This document shows, one piece after another, positions 10,515 to 22,405 of a stretch of 64,000 nucleotides of DNA. The notes below the pieces were generated by a model. The model was not told the origin of the DNA. It saw nothing but the letters and a program-made list of their open reading frames with translations, and searched no databases. The stretch lies in assembly GCA_029964075.1 (NCBI GenBank), contig CM057129.1:28449430-28513429 (forward strand), in the 5' to 3' direction. The position numbers were made by a program, and so were the translations under genes. Every line of letters begins with the position of its first letter. Position 1 is the stretch's first letter. The stretch comes from Patiria pectinifera. Its lineage: Eukaryota; Echinodermata; Asteroidea; Valvatida; Asterinidae.

Positions 10515-10645
10515 TTTGTTCCCCAATACCGATCTTCCCCAATACCGATCTTCCCGAAAACCTTACCATATAACCCTCACCCTAACCCTTACTCTAATAA
10601 GGATTCGGGGAACATCGGTATTGGGGAACATAAGTATTGAACATC
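10515..10645. repeat. Short inverted repeat with a duplicated arm
   Basis: The left side has 'TTCCCCAATACCGATCTTCC' with its core twice in tandem. The right side has 'GGGGAACATCGGTATTGGGG'. The arms pair around 'ACCCTCACCCTAACCCTTAC'. The centre looks telomere-like by chance but is far too short to be a telomere relic. Confidence 0.6.
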
Positions 10646-10847
10646 GGGTAGACCCCGACATGTTGTATGCATACATAACCGGTGGCTGGCTCAGTAGAGG
10701 CCTACTCGAGTGTTCTTTTGATTAAATCCAATCAATGTGATCATTACAATTCCGACAAGGCACGCATGAGAGAAGCAGCAATTCTCGTCCGCGTTTATTC
10801 TGTCTCAAAGCCAAGTTTTTGCAAAGCATAGGATTATAAAAGCGGCA

Positions 10848-11270
10848 ATTTTTGTTAATGCAAACAAAGTAGAGTCAATGACCATAATTCGCATGCGTCA
10901 AACACATCACGTTAATAACTAAATATATCAGCTGATTCGGAATAGGTTCTTACAGCTTAGATTCCACGACAGTTAGGTGGCGTGTGCGTGAAATCACCGA
11001 TTTGAATGCCGAATGTTCCAGGTTCAATTCCTAAAGGGAATTGTACGTTTTCATTTTTCCCCAAAGGTGAATTTTGTTTCCTAAAAAATTGTGTTTAATA
11101 TACTTCTGGTGTTCGATTTCGATAAAATAAATTCAGCCTACTCTTCACAATTATGCCTCTGGAGGATTTTCAAAGGGAAGTCAAGTCCGAGAACCATTCC
11201 ACTACCAACTGACGCATGCGCATTATGGTCATTGACTATACTTTCTTTGCATAAACAAAATAATTGCATA
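10848..11270 (+). repeat. Composite inverted-repeat element with tRNA-like core, copy B
   Basis: Termini: left 'AATGCAAACAAAGTAGAGTC' and 'AATGACCATAATTCGCATGC'; right 'GCATGCGCATTATGGTCATT' and 'GACTATACTTTCTTTGCAT'. These are inverted copies over roughly 50 bp. The interior keeps a box B-like 'CCAGGTTCAATTCC' and the family block 'TCTGGAGGATTTTCAAAGG'. No coding frame is shared with the other copies. Confidence 0.65.
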
Positions 11271-11475
11271 TATCTCCTGCTTCTGTGTCAAGAAACGACT
11301 GAGAATATTTCTCTCCCCCCACCGGATGGAATGTCAGTTCATCGTAGGCTATACCCGGAGGTGGAAAGATGCACGTGGTGTGGGGTTATCTGCTGGAGGA
11401 CATCACATTATACCTGTCAGCTATAGCTAGGAATCGAACCCCTGACCTTCAGATCATGAGTCTATTTAACCACTC
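11265..11475 (-). repeat. tRNA-derived SINE, copy 2
   Basis: Read on the - strand it has 'GGCGAGTGGTTAAATAGACT', then 'GGTCAGGGGTTCGATTCC' and the body block 'GAGAAATATTCTCAG'. The order and spacing match the + strand SINE at 1462. The two copies share head and body, so they are one SINE family. Copy 2 directly abuts composite element B. Confidence 0.72.
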
Positions 11476-11479
11476 GCCT

Positions 11480-13730
11480 ACACTTCTTCAGTTCGCCTCA
11501 GTTGGCGTCATTTCCTGAATAATCGTGTAGGCAGCTGCAGACGAATATTCTCATGAGACCATCAGCATCTAACCTTACAAGACACTAATCGTCATCATTG
11601 TATCACACGTCAGATCTATGGACTCGTTCTGCTAGGTTGGGCGTGAGGCGATGATGCGCATCGGAGGAAGCTTTTATGACCATCGATACATTTATCGAAG
11701 GGGAATATTTCAAGGAGGGGCGGGGATCCTATGAAAACGAGCACTTTTAAACACTGGATCAAATAAACAGGAATTTTGTGCGAGGGATCGGAGCTATTTA
11801 GGTAATGGGCTAATAAAGTTATATTCTTGTTCATTTCAATTGGTTCAATAGGAAAAGCATTTTATTTCTGGTATTAAAGAGGGATGCTTGTTCACTTTTA
11901 GTCTGTTTGTTTGTGGGTCGGTCGGTAGCTTGACCGGTTGTCATGTAAATGTACATGATTATTGTATCTGGCCGTGCTGCTGCATAGCCACAACCGATCA
12001 CCAGTCATTTTTATAATCTACCGGCCATCTTCAAGCTCAAAGTCAGAGACCTTTCCACATTTCCCCTTCTTCGTTTAGCATTCTTATCAGACAATATTGA
12101 GGATACGTTTGCCCTTCGGCTTTCATAACGACTCTTTTCACTTATTTCCTCGTGTTTTTCCTGCTACGGTTTTTTGTTCCCTGTTTGGTCAGGTTGATCA
12201 CGTTGCCCCCGGCCTACATTCGCGTCGTCGACTCTACAGAATTCATCCTCTCAAAACCAATTTTGTCATCAAATAAAAGTTTCACCTGTTAAATTCATTT
12301 TGCCAGATCCCCAAGGAAGATTACAGTGTTTGATTTATGTTCTCATAGTGTTCTTTCCTACGCAGTGAATTTAATGGTATTGTCATGTCAATACAGGTAG
12401 GGACCTTACTTTAGGCAACGAATTTCAGTGTCTAAATTATTCATATTCGCTTTCGGCAAAGTACGAAGAACTTGATTTCTGTGATTCCGGACCATACCGC
12501 GTGAACGTTCAAAACGAGTTTTCTTATTTATTGAAAATCGATCCAGTGGCGTTCTCATTTGCAGGGGGCACGGGGGGGGGGGCTTGGATTTTTTTCTGAG
12601 GTGACTTGGGGTGGGGGATCGAGCGGGGGAGGGGAACGGTGACCCTATGGCCCCTGCCTGATACGCCACTAAGGTGTTCGTATTACATTTATGTGTTCAT
12701 CCAGTTTTTTCGTCACGACATTATACGACATTCTATTATTCCGTTGTGGCGGACATTTTGTGCTGAATTATAAACCGAATTAAGATAACCAATTTAGAAT
12801 TCGCACCATTCTACACAAGTGATCCAGACCAGTCTTCAAATTCTGGCAAGGAAGATTTTGAACCTGAGTTATATTACAGTCTCTGAGTTATAACCAATTC
12901 CTTCAGATAGCATTTCAAGAAATTCAATCATCGCAAAGATGTAAATTAAAACTGGGCAAGCCACCAGAGGTGAGGCGAGGGGACTGTCGCGTCAATCCGT
13001 CTCATTCGGTGAAAAGAATTTCAAGCCTTAAGTGCGATTCAAGTCTCTAGGCACCCGGCGTCCTGTTTCCAAGACGTCTTGGGCTTCGCTACTTTGGTGC
13101 ACGCACATACAGTAGAAACTTTAGAAGGGGGAATTTTCGAAACGGTGGCATTTAATTCTTGCGCGAATCGTCAGTGCCTATAGTAATTTAGTTTTCCTGG
13201 TTTTTATCCACGAGGAAAACGGGTATTGAACAAAGAAAAATGACCAGCGGGTTTTGAACCTGAAATCAAGTGGACCTTGTCTTGGCAATCCCCTGATACA
13301 TGAAACATTAGTCTGAAGCCACAGGCAGTCTGTTCGATTTTAATTTTAAATTCATTTTAATGTCACCAGGGAGAAGGGCATCGCGGCTCCATTAAGGACG
13401 GGAAACGTTGAAGGAGGGAAACCCATGAGATTTATTGTGATAAATGTCGTTGAGAACTAATGATAACAGCAGAGCAACAGCATGGCGGGAAAAACATTGT
13501 TAGCCGTGATCCTCATAATTTAATTTTACCAGCCGACTGTCTTCAAGTTTCTGTTTTAGAAATAAGAATATATGACCGCAGATCGTCTGATGTTATATCG
13601 TAGGATATAACAATTAATAAATTGTAGTTCTTTTACAGTGCTTTCCGTCGCATCGACAATCTCAAAGCGCTTTTCAATTATTCCCTCGTTCATCAGGCAC
13701 CGAGGCCACGCGGCAGCCGATATCAGCGCA
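11480..13730. other. Gene-free repeat-rich stretch
   Basis: No exon was recognised. A short hAT-like MITE lies at about 12544-12671. The rest is AT-rich unique-looking DNA with scattered G/C tracts. Open frames here (11616-11834, 12406-12669) have no domain and overlap low-complexity sequence. Confidence 0.4.
12544..12671. mobile_element. Short hAT-like MITE with poly-G core
   Basis: The left end is CAGTGGCGTTCTC and the right end is CTGATACGCCACT. The 9-10 bp inverted ends are of the 'CAGNGGCGTA' type used by hAT elements. The interior is G-rich and noncoding. No clear 8-bp target duplication was found, so the assignment is tentative. Confidence 0.45.
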
Positions 13731-13734
13731 CATT

Positions 13735-13890
13735 GCGGTCCTCCACCCTCACAGATACCCATTCTGGATTGAGAGAGACGATTGTAGTTAAGTGTCTTGC
13801 CCAAGGGCACAGACACCATGTTCCTGGCAGGTTTCGAACCTACGCATGCATCGTGCATGAGTCAAACACCTTATTGGACCATGGCAAGTA
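13735..13890 (-). repeat. SINE-like repeat fragment with tRNA-like head
   Basis: 'AAGTGTCTTGCCCAAGGGCA', 'GCAGGTTTCGAACCTACG' and 'GAGTCAAACACC' are the reverse complement of a tRNA-like repeat end. They match the layout of the repeat at 27843-28025. The frames over it (13556-13951) are not genes. Confidence 0.6.
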
Positions 13891-15325
13891 TATGTTTGAA
13901 AAGCATCAGATTCACAGCATGCATCCCGACTGCTATCATGCATGTAATTAGCTGTGTTTCTTGATGACTATGTAATGCTTATACACAGACCGCAGAGATA
14001 TCGTTGTGAATTTCTATTGCTATAGGCAGATTACGAACACTATTTAACTCGTAAATAGAAAATTGTAATGACGCGTTGTGTAATCCACACAAAATTAATG
14101 ACTGCTGACTCCAGATGAAATGGAATTTAAAAGCATATAGAACCAATTGTTTTTCATGCATTTTGGCGGTTTGTAGAAATAGCATTTAGATAACAGCACG
14201 CCAGACAGAATGATTCACGGGGTGTTTAGTACCAGTATGATCTGTCATCCAAGTAGGTTTTATGTTACTAGTGGGATAAATGCAAATGCTCCGCTATACC
14301 TTTGCGCACTTGTGCAATGGGGACATATTTTTGAGCCAAATTTGAGCATTGTAACTACATGTACCGAGGGTTTTTTGGTAGAGACAGTAGCAAAAGCAGC
14401 AATTCAAAGCAGCAATTAGCAATTTTTCTGCGACTGTTTAACTAAAAGATTTTACAGACGTCATTTTTATTTTAATATAGCAACATGTTAACCTACTTCA
14501 ACCTTGAGTTCAACCTAGTCTCATTGAAGCGCCGCGTGTACTAAAACATGGCCCATTCGCTCCGTGTACGGAATCGCTATTTCGGCAATGACAGCTTGGC
14601 TGAATTTGCAAATAAAAACCCTTACGTTATTACAATGTACATTGCTACGCCATCACGTCTAGTACCTAACCAAGTAGCTGAGACTCGCCAGTTTAGCCCC
14701 TCTGTTTCAACCAACCTTGGCGCCGTATTCGTCGTATAATGTAACCAGCATTGCACTCATTCACCAAGCCGGTAATAATAATTATCTGTTTTACAATTAA
14801 AACGAGAACCAGTGAAATTTGGACGAAATCATGATCACCCCTCGGGTCCTTCGAAATGTAGGATAATGGAACGAGTTCTTTACCACAGCATCAGGGATGA
14901 ACAGAATTCCTGTAGACACACCGATACAATTTGTAATCACTCTTGAATGTAGCACACGTACATAATACCGCATGCATCGCTTAGCACACGCGGCGGATGC
15001 ATTTCCGCCCAATGTGAATTAGATAGCCGGTGGCTCGTGTTAATGCGCGCTATAATTATTGCAGTTGAACTGTAGCTACCGACCCAACTGCTAGCTGGCT
15101 CTAATTAAGGTATCAATGCTGGCGGAGTGTTGCGAGCTACTAGTGAAACCCACCCGTTGTAATATATCAGGGGACGAATTGGTCAATTTGCTGGTTGTGG
15201 ATCTAATCAGCGTCTGTTGATCGTCCCCAGACCCGTAAAAACAGGCAAACTGGAGATGCAAGACCACTATTTGATGGAAGAAGGTAAGGAAATTTCGATA
15301 TAGTTTTGTTTAAAAACGAGATATT
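13890..15325. other. Gene-free stretch, no feature seen
   Basis: AT-rich sequence with several short open frames on both strands. None shows a domain, a shared repeat or a consistent splice context. Confidence 0.4.
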
Positions 15326-15329
15326 TTTT

Positions 15330-15735
15330 TCTGCAACTAAGTACAGTCAATGACCGTAATACGCATGCGTACAATATATCACGTGAGTGAATAAATACGT
15401 TACGGGGTTTGAAATAACTGCTTATAGTTTGACTTCACCTTGGCGTGCTACACTAATCTGGTGGTCCAAGTGATGCAGGTTACGGGTTGGAAGCTCTAAA
15501 AAGTCATATTTTCTTTTCTTTTTTTCCGCAAAAGGGAATGTTCTTTCCTAAAAGGTGTATTCAAAATCAAGTGCTGCGGATCGACAAAATACAATTCACC
15601 ATTTGTTTTTCTAATTCATGACTGTGGAGGATTTTTTTAAGGGAAGTTGAGTCCAAAACCCATTCCGTTACCAATTGACGCATGCGCCTTATGGTCACTG
15701 ACTATGCCTAGTTGCACAACAGAATAATTACTAAC
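15330..15735 (+). repeat. Composite inverted-repeat element with tRNA-like core, copy C
   Basis: The left end has 'GTCAATGACCGTAATACGC' and the right end has 'GCGCCTTATGGTCACTGAC', inverted to each other and to the ends of copy B. The interior has a degenerate tRNA-like segment ending 'CAGGTTACGGGTT' and the family block 'GTGGAGGATTTTTTTAAGGG'. Same family as copies A and B. Confidence 0.65.
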
Positions 15736-16210
15736 GGGGACATGACTTGTGCAAGACGTCTTTTTCAAAAAGATATCCGATTAAGTGACAGTTGGCTACT
15801 GGGTTGTATTTTTCAAGGAGGCAGTCTTACCGATTCTACTCTGCTTTGCTCTGATACATTTTGTAAAAGATTTATTGACCCGGTGCCCAAGTGTAAATGA
15901 TCTAACTTCGGGATAAAGTCTTGAATAATTTTTAGCATAGGTCAAATCCTCGGTAGATGCGATCATTTCGAGCGTAATGGCGATTCTATCCTTTTGACAC
16001 TTAGTAGCTCGAGGCGCCCCATCACCCACAAATCGAGATTTCCATCACCTGATATAATCTAAAATGAAATAATATTCTGTCACCCGGTCGTGATGCTGCG
16101 AGCTTTCAAATTAACCCATCAAACAAACTGACGAAATGTGGCCTCAAATAATGGGAACTCATTTATCATAGAAGGGATGACCGTAATAAAATCCTCGCTC
16201 TGACCATGTA

Positions 16211-16874
16211 CAGGGTGAGTCAAAATAAAGCGGAACCCAAACCCCATAAAATGTATTTCATATTTAAAAAAAATATGTAGCACCAAAAATAATAACGACT
16301 GGAAAACCAATTTCAAAAGCTACTTTTTTATGAAAAAAAAATAAAATTGCTCAATCCGTTCAAAGAATATCACCATTTAAACGCAATGACCCTAAAACAT
16401 GTCTCGTCCAAAAAAGCAATTTATTGTGTGTTTTGACTGTTTGGATTAACAAAAAAAAAGAATGGCACAGAATACTTGTTTCAACAACTGTCACCAAATG
16501 TAGCACACATTATTAACCCTGGTTAGGCAAACAGTATGATTTATAAAATCTACTTTTTTTTAAAAGACGGGCCTTCAAAAGGACTTTATTGCGTATTGTT
16601 AACGTTTAAACTAAGATTTCATCGCTGGTAATGTTTGAAGACAATTGTGACGACGATTGTTGAAATCGCATTTTTTGGAAAAGACAGGTTTTAGGGTCAT
16701 TGTGTTTAAATGGCGATATTTTTTTAACTGATTGACCAATTTCAGTAATTTTTTCATCCAAAAGTAGCTTATGAAATTGATTTTCCAGTCTTTATTATTT
16801 CTGGTGCTACATATTTTTTTAAATATGAAATATAATTTTGGGGGTTTCGGTTTCGCTTTTTTTTACTCATCCTG
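16211..16874. mobile_element. Tc1/mariner-like MITE with long inverted repeats, copy 1
   Basis: It starts TA|CAGGGTGAGTCAAAAT and ends ACTCATCCTG|TA, giving a TA target duplication. The arms are inverted over nearly the whole half-length: 'AGCGGAACCCAAACCCC', 'TAGCACCAAAAATAATA' and 'TCCGTTCAAAGAATATCACC' on the left, each with its complement on the right. Length is about 664 bp with no transposase. Two more copies lie at 42.9 and 52.4 kb. The family assignment rests on the TA duplication. Confidence 0.72.
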
Positions 16875-16910
16875 TACTTCGTGAGACCACTTTTATGAAA
16901 GCAATTTAAT

Positions 16911-17353
16911 CAGGGTGACCGTTTTAGCCGATTTTCGGCTTACTTTGACATATTTTTTGTTAAAAAAAAGAGTTTAACAAAAAATTTGACAGATGGATTT
17001 TCTTGGCAGATTTCTGGCAGAATTCTGCAAAAAATGGTTATTTGAGAGAAAAGCAAATTTGAAAAAAAATGTACATTTGTTTGAAAAAGTTTCAATCTTT
17101 TCAAACGCAACCGTCACGCAACCGCGATTTGCCTGGCATAATTTCATAACATCTTTATGTGACTATCGATTGTTTATAATGTAATTTGAACCTTGATTAA
17201 GGCAATACTACAAATCTGCATGTGATTTTAAGTGTTTATATTATAGTGTCTTTCAAGTAATTCTGGGGAATTTGGCAGATTTTTGATAAATTTGACAGAT
17301 TTTTGAAGTGCATTTAGCAGAATTTGGCCATGACCTTAATTACGGTCACCCTG
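16911..17353. mobile_element. hAT-like nonautonomous element with perfect 8-bp target duplication
   Basis: The termini are CAGGGTGACCGT and ACGGTCACCCTG, perfect 12-bp inverted repeats. It is flanked on both sides by AATTTAAT (16903-16910 and 17354-17361), a perfect 8-bp duplication characteristic of hAT transposition. The 443-bp interior is A/T-rich with repeated 'TGGCAGATTT' and 'GACAGATTTTTGA' strings. The open frame at 16993-17184 lies inside it and has no transposase motif. Confidence 0.85.
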
Positions 17354-17757
17354 AATTTAATTTAGGATGTACCAACGGCCGTGCTTCTTTAATGTGGATG
17401 AGAGGTCACATATCATTTTTGATATTGCTGATAAGCTGAAAGCCTGCCTTATCATTGAGAGATGTATTGTGCCCGTGATTGGATTTCAATTGACAAATTG
17501 GCAATCTTTCCTCCCTTAGCTTTAGCCTGTATGAACAAGGTGCCAAAGTCCGCTGCGTTTCCCCAGAGTGCAAAAAGGGGTTAACCGGGCGAAGAGATGG
17601 TTTAACCGGGCTCCAAAAATGGTTTCAGGGTATGATATGGACTAGTACAGTGCAGGTGCACTTTGCCACAATGGTTGATATTGAGATTTGATAGGAATTT
17701 CCATTCAAGTGCACGGTCTCAATCGCCCATCTGCAACTGGAGGCCATATCCAGGCAC

Positions 17758-17956
17758 CGGGTCGGCACTTGGGGCATCCGCAGGTGTCGGTAATTGGATT
17801 AACGCAGAGGTTGTTATACGAGCATTGCCTTTTCAACGCGCACAGAACGTGGCCGGTGCGGCCGAAGAGAGAAGCGAAGCACCGGCACTGGGTCTTGCAG
17901 GGGCTCAGGTCTGGTACCGGGTTTCCTGCCTGGTAGGTCTTCCCGCTGACGGTACA
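17758..17956 (-). CDS. Isolated VWC-like exon, paralogue of lectin exon e
   Basis: On the - strand it reads TCTVSGKTYQAGNPVPDL, then CKTQCRCFASLFGR, QCSYNNLCVNPITD and TCGCPKCRP. This is a full VWC-type module (C.V.GKTY start, C-x-x-x-C-x-C, CGCPxC end). It aligns with lectin exon e and stops at the same codon (G|GT after CGCPxC..). It is richer in GC than its surroundings, which supports coding. The splice sites look weak: the donor is CCG|GTGCCT, and no AG precedes the first Cys codon. The nearest AG is inside CGTCAG|C, after it. It may belong to a - strand gene with the signal exon at 21810-21899, or be a decaying duplicated exon. Confidence 0.65.
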
Positions 17957-17962
17957 CGTACG

Positions 17963-20900
17963 TGAATTTGAAAAGTGAAACACACACAAAAATGTTTACT
18001 ATTAAAATTTCCTTTTCATTTGCGCAATGCCTGTCCAGGGGCATTACGTTGAAGGGGAAGGGGCAGGGGACGTGCTACCCCGCCTCCAATATGTTTTGGG
18101 GGGGGGGGGGCTGTGACGATGCCCCCCATGCATGTAGCTTTTACCAAACCGTTTACCTAAATCGTAACATTATTTCGTATGTGTAATACCGATAAGATAT
18201 TAAAATATGAAGAATAAATTTACGCTGTTAGTTTTGATAAGGACGTCTTTCATTTTAACCAACAGTTGCATACCGCGAAAGGTACGAGGGTTGCACCCTC
18301 TAGAAATAACCGGCCCAGAAATATTCACGTTAGAGCATCAGGAACGATGCGCATAAATACATGGGACGTATAATGCTGAACAAAAAGGTCAGCATTTTGG
18401 GGGTGTTAGTTAATCGTTCTATGCTTCCTTCAGACACAAACTTTAGTGTATGTAATAAAGTCTAATGTACTTTTGGAATTAAGAGTCTGTAGGGGTTTGT
18501 GACTTTCCTATGAATTCTTGTATCCTCTTTAGGGGGGAAAAAAGGTGTTTCATTAAAAGTTGATTTCTGCCTCGTATGCATAACTATATACGCCACTTAT
18601 ACTTTTCTGTGTAAACGCAACCTCGTTTACCTTTTTGTGTAACTTTTGTATAATGTTACGCGGAGAAAATCTGTCAACAAGCAAGAAAAGAGGCCCTCAG
18701 CACAGATCTCTCCTCTACTTTGTCAGCATAATAAATAGTGTACAAGCATCAGATGACAGCATTGACATCATCGTTGCGTTCGCCATGAAAGGATTAGTTG
18801 ACAGTCTGGGATACTCGTCAAACGATCGAGCAACGGGCAATGATTACCTGCAAAGCCGCCATTGAAACTGATACTTTAACCAAAAATTACACTGCGTCAG
18901 TACAGTGGGTTTGAATTTCAGCACGTCTAAACCATAATGTATTATGAGGCTGTTCCTCTCGACAGAGCTTAGTAAATTTTCAAATAACATGTTTCAGAAA
19001 CAAATTGTAATCGCAGATTTGTTTAGTATATTTCGGCTACTGTCACCCGGTATACTTATTCCCATCAGGAAAAACTGTGGGAAAATTGGCTTCAGCTTCA
19101 CATCATTATTTTGATATCACCGGCGTTGTTCATGATACAACTTTAATAGGACACACACATAATTAGCCGTATTCTGTGCAGTCTTTCTGCCAGTGCCAAC
19201 TGTATATTACATTTCGCTTTTTCTTTTCTTTCCTTTTAAACGAAAAAATGTTGATGAATAGATGTTTTTGGGGCGGGATGGTAGAAATGTTTGGTAGGGG
19301 GTTGGTTGGAAGAGTTGACCCCCGAAACCACCCATCACTACTGAGTAGACAATTGACAATATTTGATTATTGCGTCACCGTTATATCAATATCATTATAA
19401 AACATATTTACGTAGCACCCACATGAACACTATTGGGCAATGTCATTTGCTCAACATTGGTTTCAAATTACCTAAATTGTTCATTCATTGGGATAATAAT
19501 TGAACAACGTTTGGGAGAATTAGCCCAAAATTGTTGGCAGTTGGTAAGTTGACCAACATTCTACATTTAATAGCAACCCACTTACTCATTTTAGTTCAAT
19601 AAGCTACAAATAATCTGTAAATTACAGAAATTGGTGTTTTAGTTAAGACAATTAAGGCAAATCTTTCAGCTGAAAACTAAAAACCATTCGCAATACCAAA
19701 AACACTGGCAAACAAACTAAAAAGAAAATTCAAAATAAAACCTCTTTCAATTACATTAAGGCGGTGAAATTCACGGAAATGTAGAGTTAAAATTTGCACT
19801 TGCGTTCCCGTGGCCAAATGGAGGGTATTACATGGAGGGTATTACGCGGGTATAATCCTGACGCTTCCCGGAAGAAAACTAACGACTCGTGCTCCGGTTG
19901 CGTGCACTGCAATTTGACGTGGCGTATCTCGTATCCGCTGCGGGCCGATACATAATTACCAGGGAGTATCAGCCAAAAATACAATCTACGATCGAATCTC
20001 GAGCAATACGAGAGTCAGGGGACTTTTCCTTTGAAGTAACCAGGAAAGCAGATAGCTATTATCAGGTGAAATGCAGCCCCTGAAGTACAAGATTAGCATT
20101 TAAATAGAAGGTTTGTTGATGATTTCTGCTCTGCACAAACAAGGCGAATTTGCAAACTTTTATTTCAAGATAGGCGTCCTTCCTTACAATGAACATGTAC
20201 ATTGTTTTCATGAACTGATTTCTCAAAGTCCTGTTTTACTAAATATTATATTAAATTACCATGTGGCAGATTTACAGTTATTTATTTCGCCGTTGTTTTT
20301 TGTGTGAACGAGGCTTATCGGATGACTGACAGTCCTAAAGTGATTGAACTGGATGACCACTGTGGAATTTTTTAGTGAATTGGCTTCATAATTATTGGCA
20401 GTAACGAAGTGCCAAAAACAAGTCCACAGAACGGATAAACGGATTTGAATGGTAACAACACCGCATGAACAACCCTAAACAAAGAATTATCTGCACGATA
20501 ATGTTTCAGATGTAAGGTGTTTTTATAAACAGTATTGCGCGTTCATTTATACAAGTGTCTAAATATTTAATACGTTACAGATAAGCGTTTATCTTTGTAT
20601 ATGAAGGCCGATATCTGGGTTATATCGTGGATTATGCATAGTTAGCAGTTAGCACCTGTCGGATATGTTTTGATAATTGGTAATTTCCAGGTCGAAAACG
20701 GCAAAAAAGTGTCCCTTGCGATTGCGTTAGGCTAGCAGGCATGGGCTCCGCCAGTATTGTTTAATTATGGGGGAGAGCAAGCCGTTTACTCCCGGAGAGG
20801 GCACTTGCTTACAAGGCGGCTGACGAGGCAAAAAGCCACACCCCACCAACCACCACCCCCCTTTATTTTTGCTTTGACAGAAAAGCAATAAATTCATTCC

Positions 20901-21809
20901 TACTTTTCAAAATTCCTGAAATTTCTGAAAAATCTGTCTAAGACCTTGACACATATGGCAAAATACTTTTAGTTATCGCAATTGTATACTTTACTGGTGA
21001 TGCTTTTGCGGTGAATCCTCAGCGGTGACGTCACAGGGGTTAAACGCTTATTTATTTCATAGAACGAAAAATGCGTTTTCGCAATGATTACAATCACATG
21101 TTATGTGTGCTGTATCACTCGTCATTAAACGGACGAAGTCACACATCTGGTACCTGACAAATTAAATTTAACCCCATGACTCCAGCCGCACACGGTTCAT
21201 TTGAGTATCGTGAAGGTTTGCTTTGAAAGATCTTTCTTATCGCTCGCCAATTTTAGCTGCAAGCATCTATATCTTTTCATATTCTACTGTTCAAAAGTGA
21301 TCAATTTAATCAAGGGGAGCCGAACTCCGCGCCATGACTAATAACACGTTCCGGCAATCAGTATATGATTGGGGCCTCTGGCCTCGCTTGCGTGCTTCAT
21401 CACATAGAAAGCGCAATGTAAATCGCCTCATATTTCTGTATATAATGCAGTCTAAGTGGTTTTCTATTATGTTTATGATAAGCGTATACTCTCGGGAGTG
21501 CAAATAGGCCAGTGTTTCGATGGTTATTATGATATATAACTCTGCTGCACCAAGCCAACTTGAAGCACTAATATAAGTACTCCTGGGATATCAGGTTTAC
21601 TGTTTTAAAAGGCAGATTCAACACACTTTTGATTTTGGCTTCAGGGCTTTAACCCAAAAGAAATCGCACAGTTCTCACTTTGAAATTTAAATGTGCTCTT
21701 CACATTGGCGGCTTACGTGAGACACCGTCAACGAAGACAGTGTTTCAGAATTAACGGGACTTAAGATTCATGGATTACGTGATATGGTGCCACGGCGATA
21801 TCGTGTTAC
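17963..21809. other. Gene-poor stretch, nothing firmly supported
   Basis: AT-rich sequence with a poly-G tract near 18100 and a 14-bp tandem duplication 'GGAGGGTATTACATGGAGGG' near 19818-19845. Open frames at 18635-18865 and 19889-20307 show no recognisable domain. If the - strand exons at 17.8 and 21.8 kb belong to one gene, this is its intron. Confidence 0.35.
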
Positions 21810-21899
21810 CGAAGTTTGAGAGGCATCCGCCCGGCATGGCTTCATCAGTATGCAGCCAGCCAGTAGAAATTGGAGAGCAAATACGACCACACCAGCCAT
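21810..21899 (-). CDS. Candidate signal-peptide first exon
   Basis: Read on the - strand from ATG at 21899 it gives MAGVVVFALQFLLAGCIL then MKPCRADASQTS, followed by TTCG|GTAACA. The hydrophobic core of about 15 residues, then small residues (CRA-DA), look like a secretory signal with a cleavage site. The exon exits in phase 0. It lies 3.9 kb upstream of the VWC exon on the same strand, which could start in phase 0 at its first Cys codon, but no acceptor AG supports that junction. It may instead be a chance hydrophobic frame. Confidence 0.3.
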
Positions 21900-22405
21900 T
21901 CTTGACACTTGGCAGACACTGGTTTTCGTAACGGTGTCTGCATGTGTAAGGCATTGGGTTTTTTTTATACTTAAAAAGTTAAGTCTGTAGGTTGCGGTAG
22001 ACATCACAAAGACTATGGTCAATTAGTCATCGCTGACCTTGCTCGTATGAAATGGATGATAGTTTTGTCATCATGGAAAACTCATTCATTGCACGATGTC
22101 GTCTGTTATGCTTAGCGTACTTGTAATGAGCAACAAGAGCATTGAGCTGTACAAAATCGTACTCGTGTACCATTCCTCAGTGTACCATTCCCTGCCCTAC
22201 AAATAAGTACACAAAAGTTGATTAAAACAAATCTACCTTCGGTACGCCTATTTTTTAAGGTTCTAAAGGGAGAAAACGTCATGAAATCTCACAGAAATCT
22301 TAAATGTCTTCAGTACAGTTCCATCGTGACTGCACCTAGAAAAAAAACCTAAAAAATCGTAGTACTCAGTTATAATTATACCTTCATCAATTATCCAAAT
22401 AGCTA

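Noticed and set aside
10574-10595. Telomere-like CCCTAACCC string
   Set aside because: Only one imperfect unit within a short hairpin; not an interstitial telomere array.
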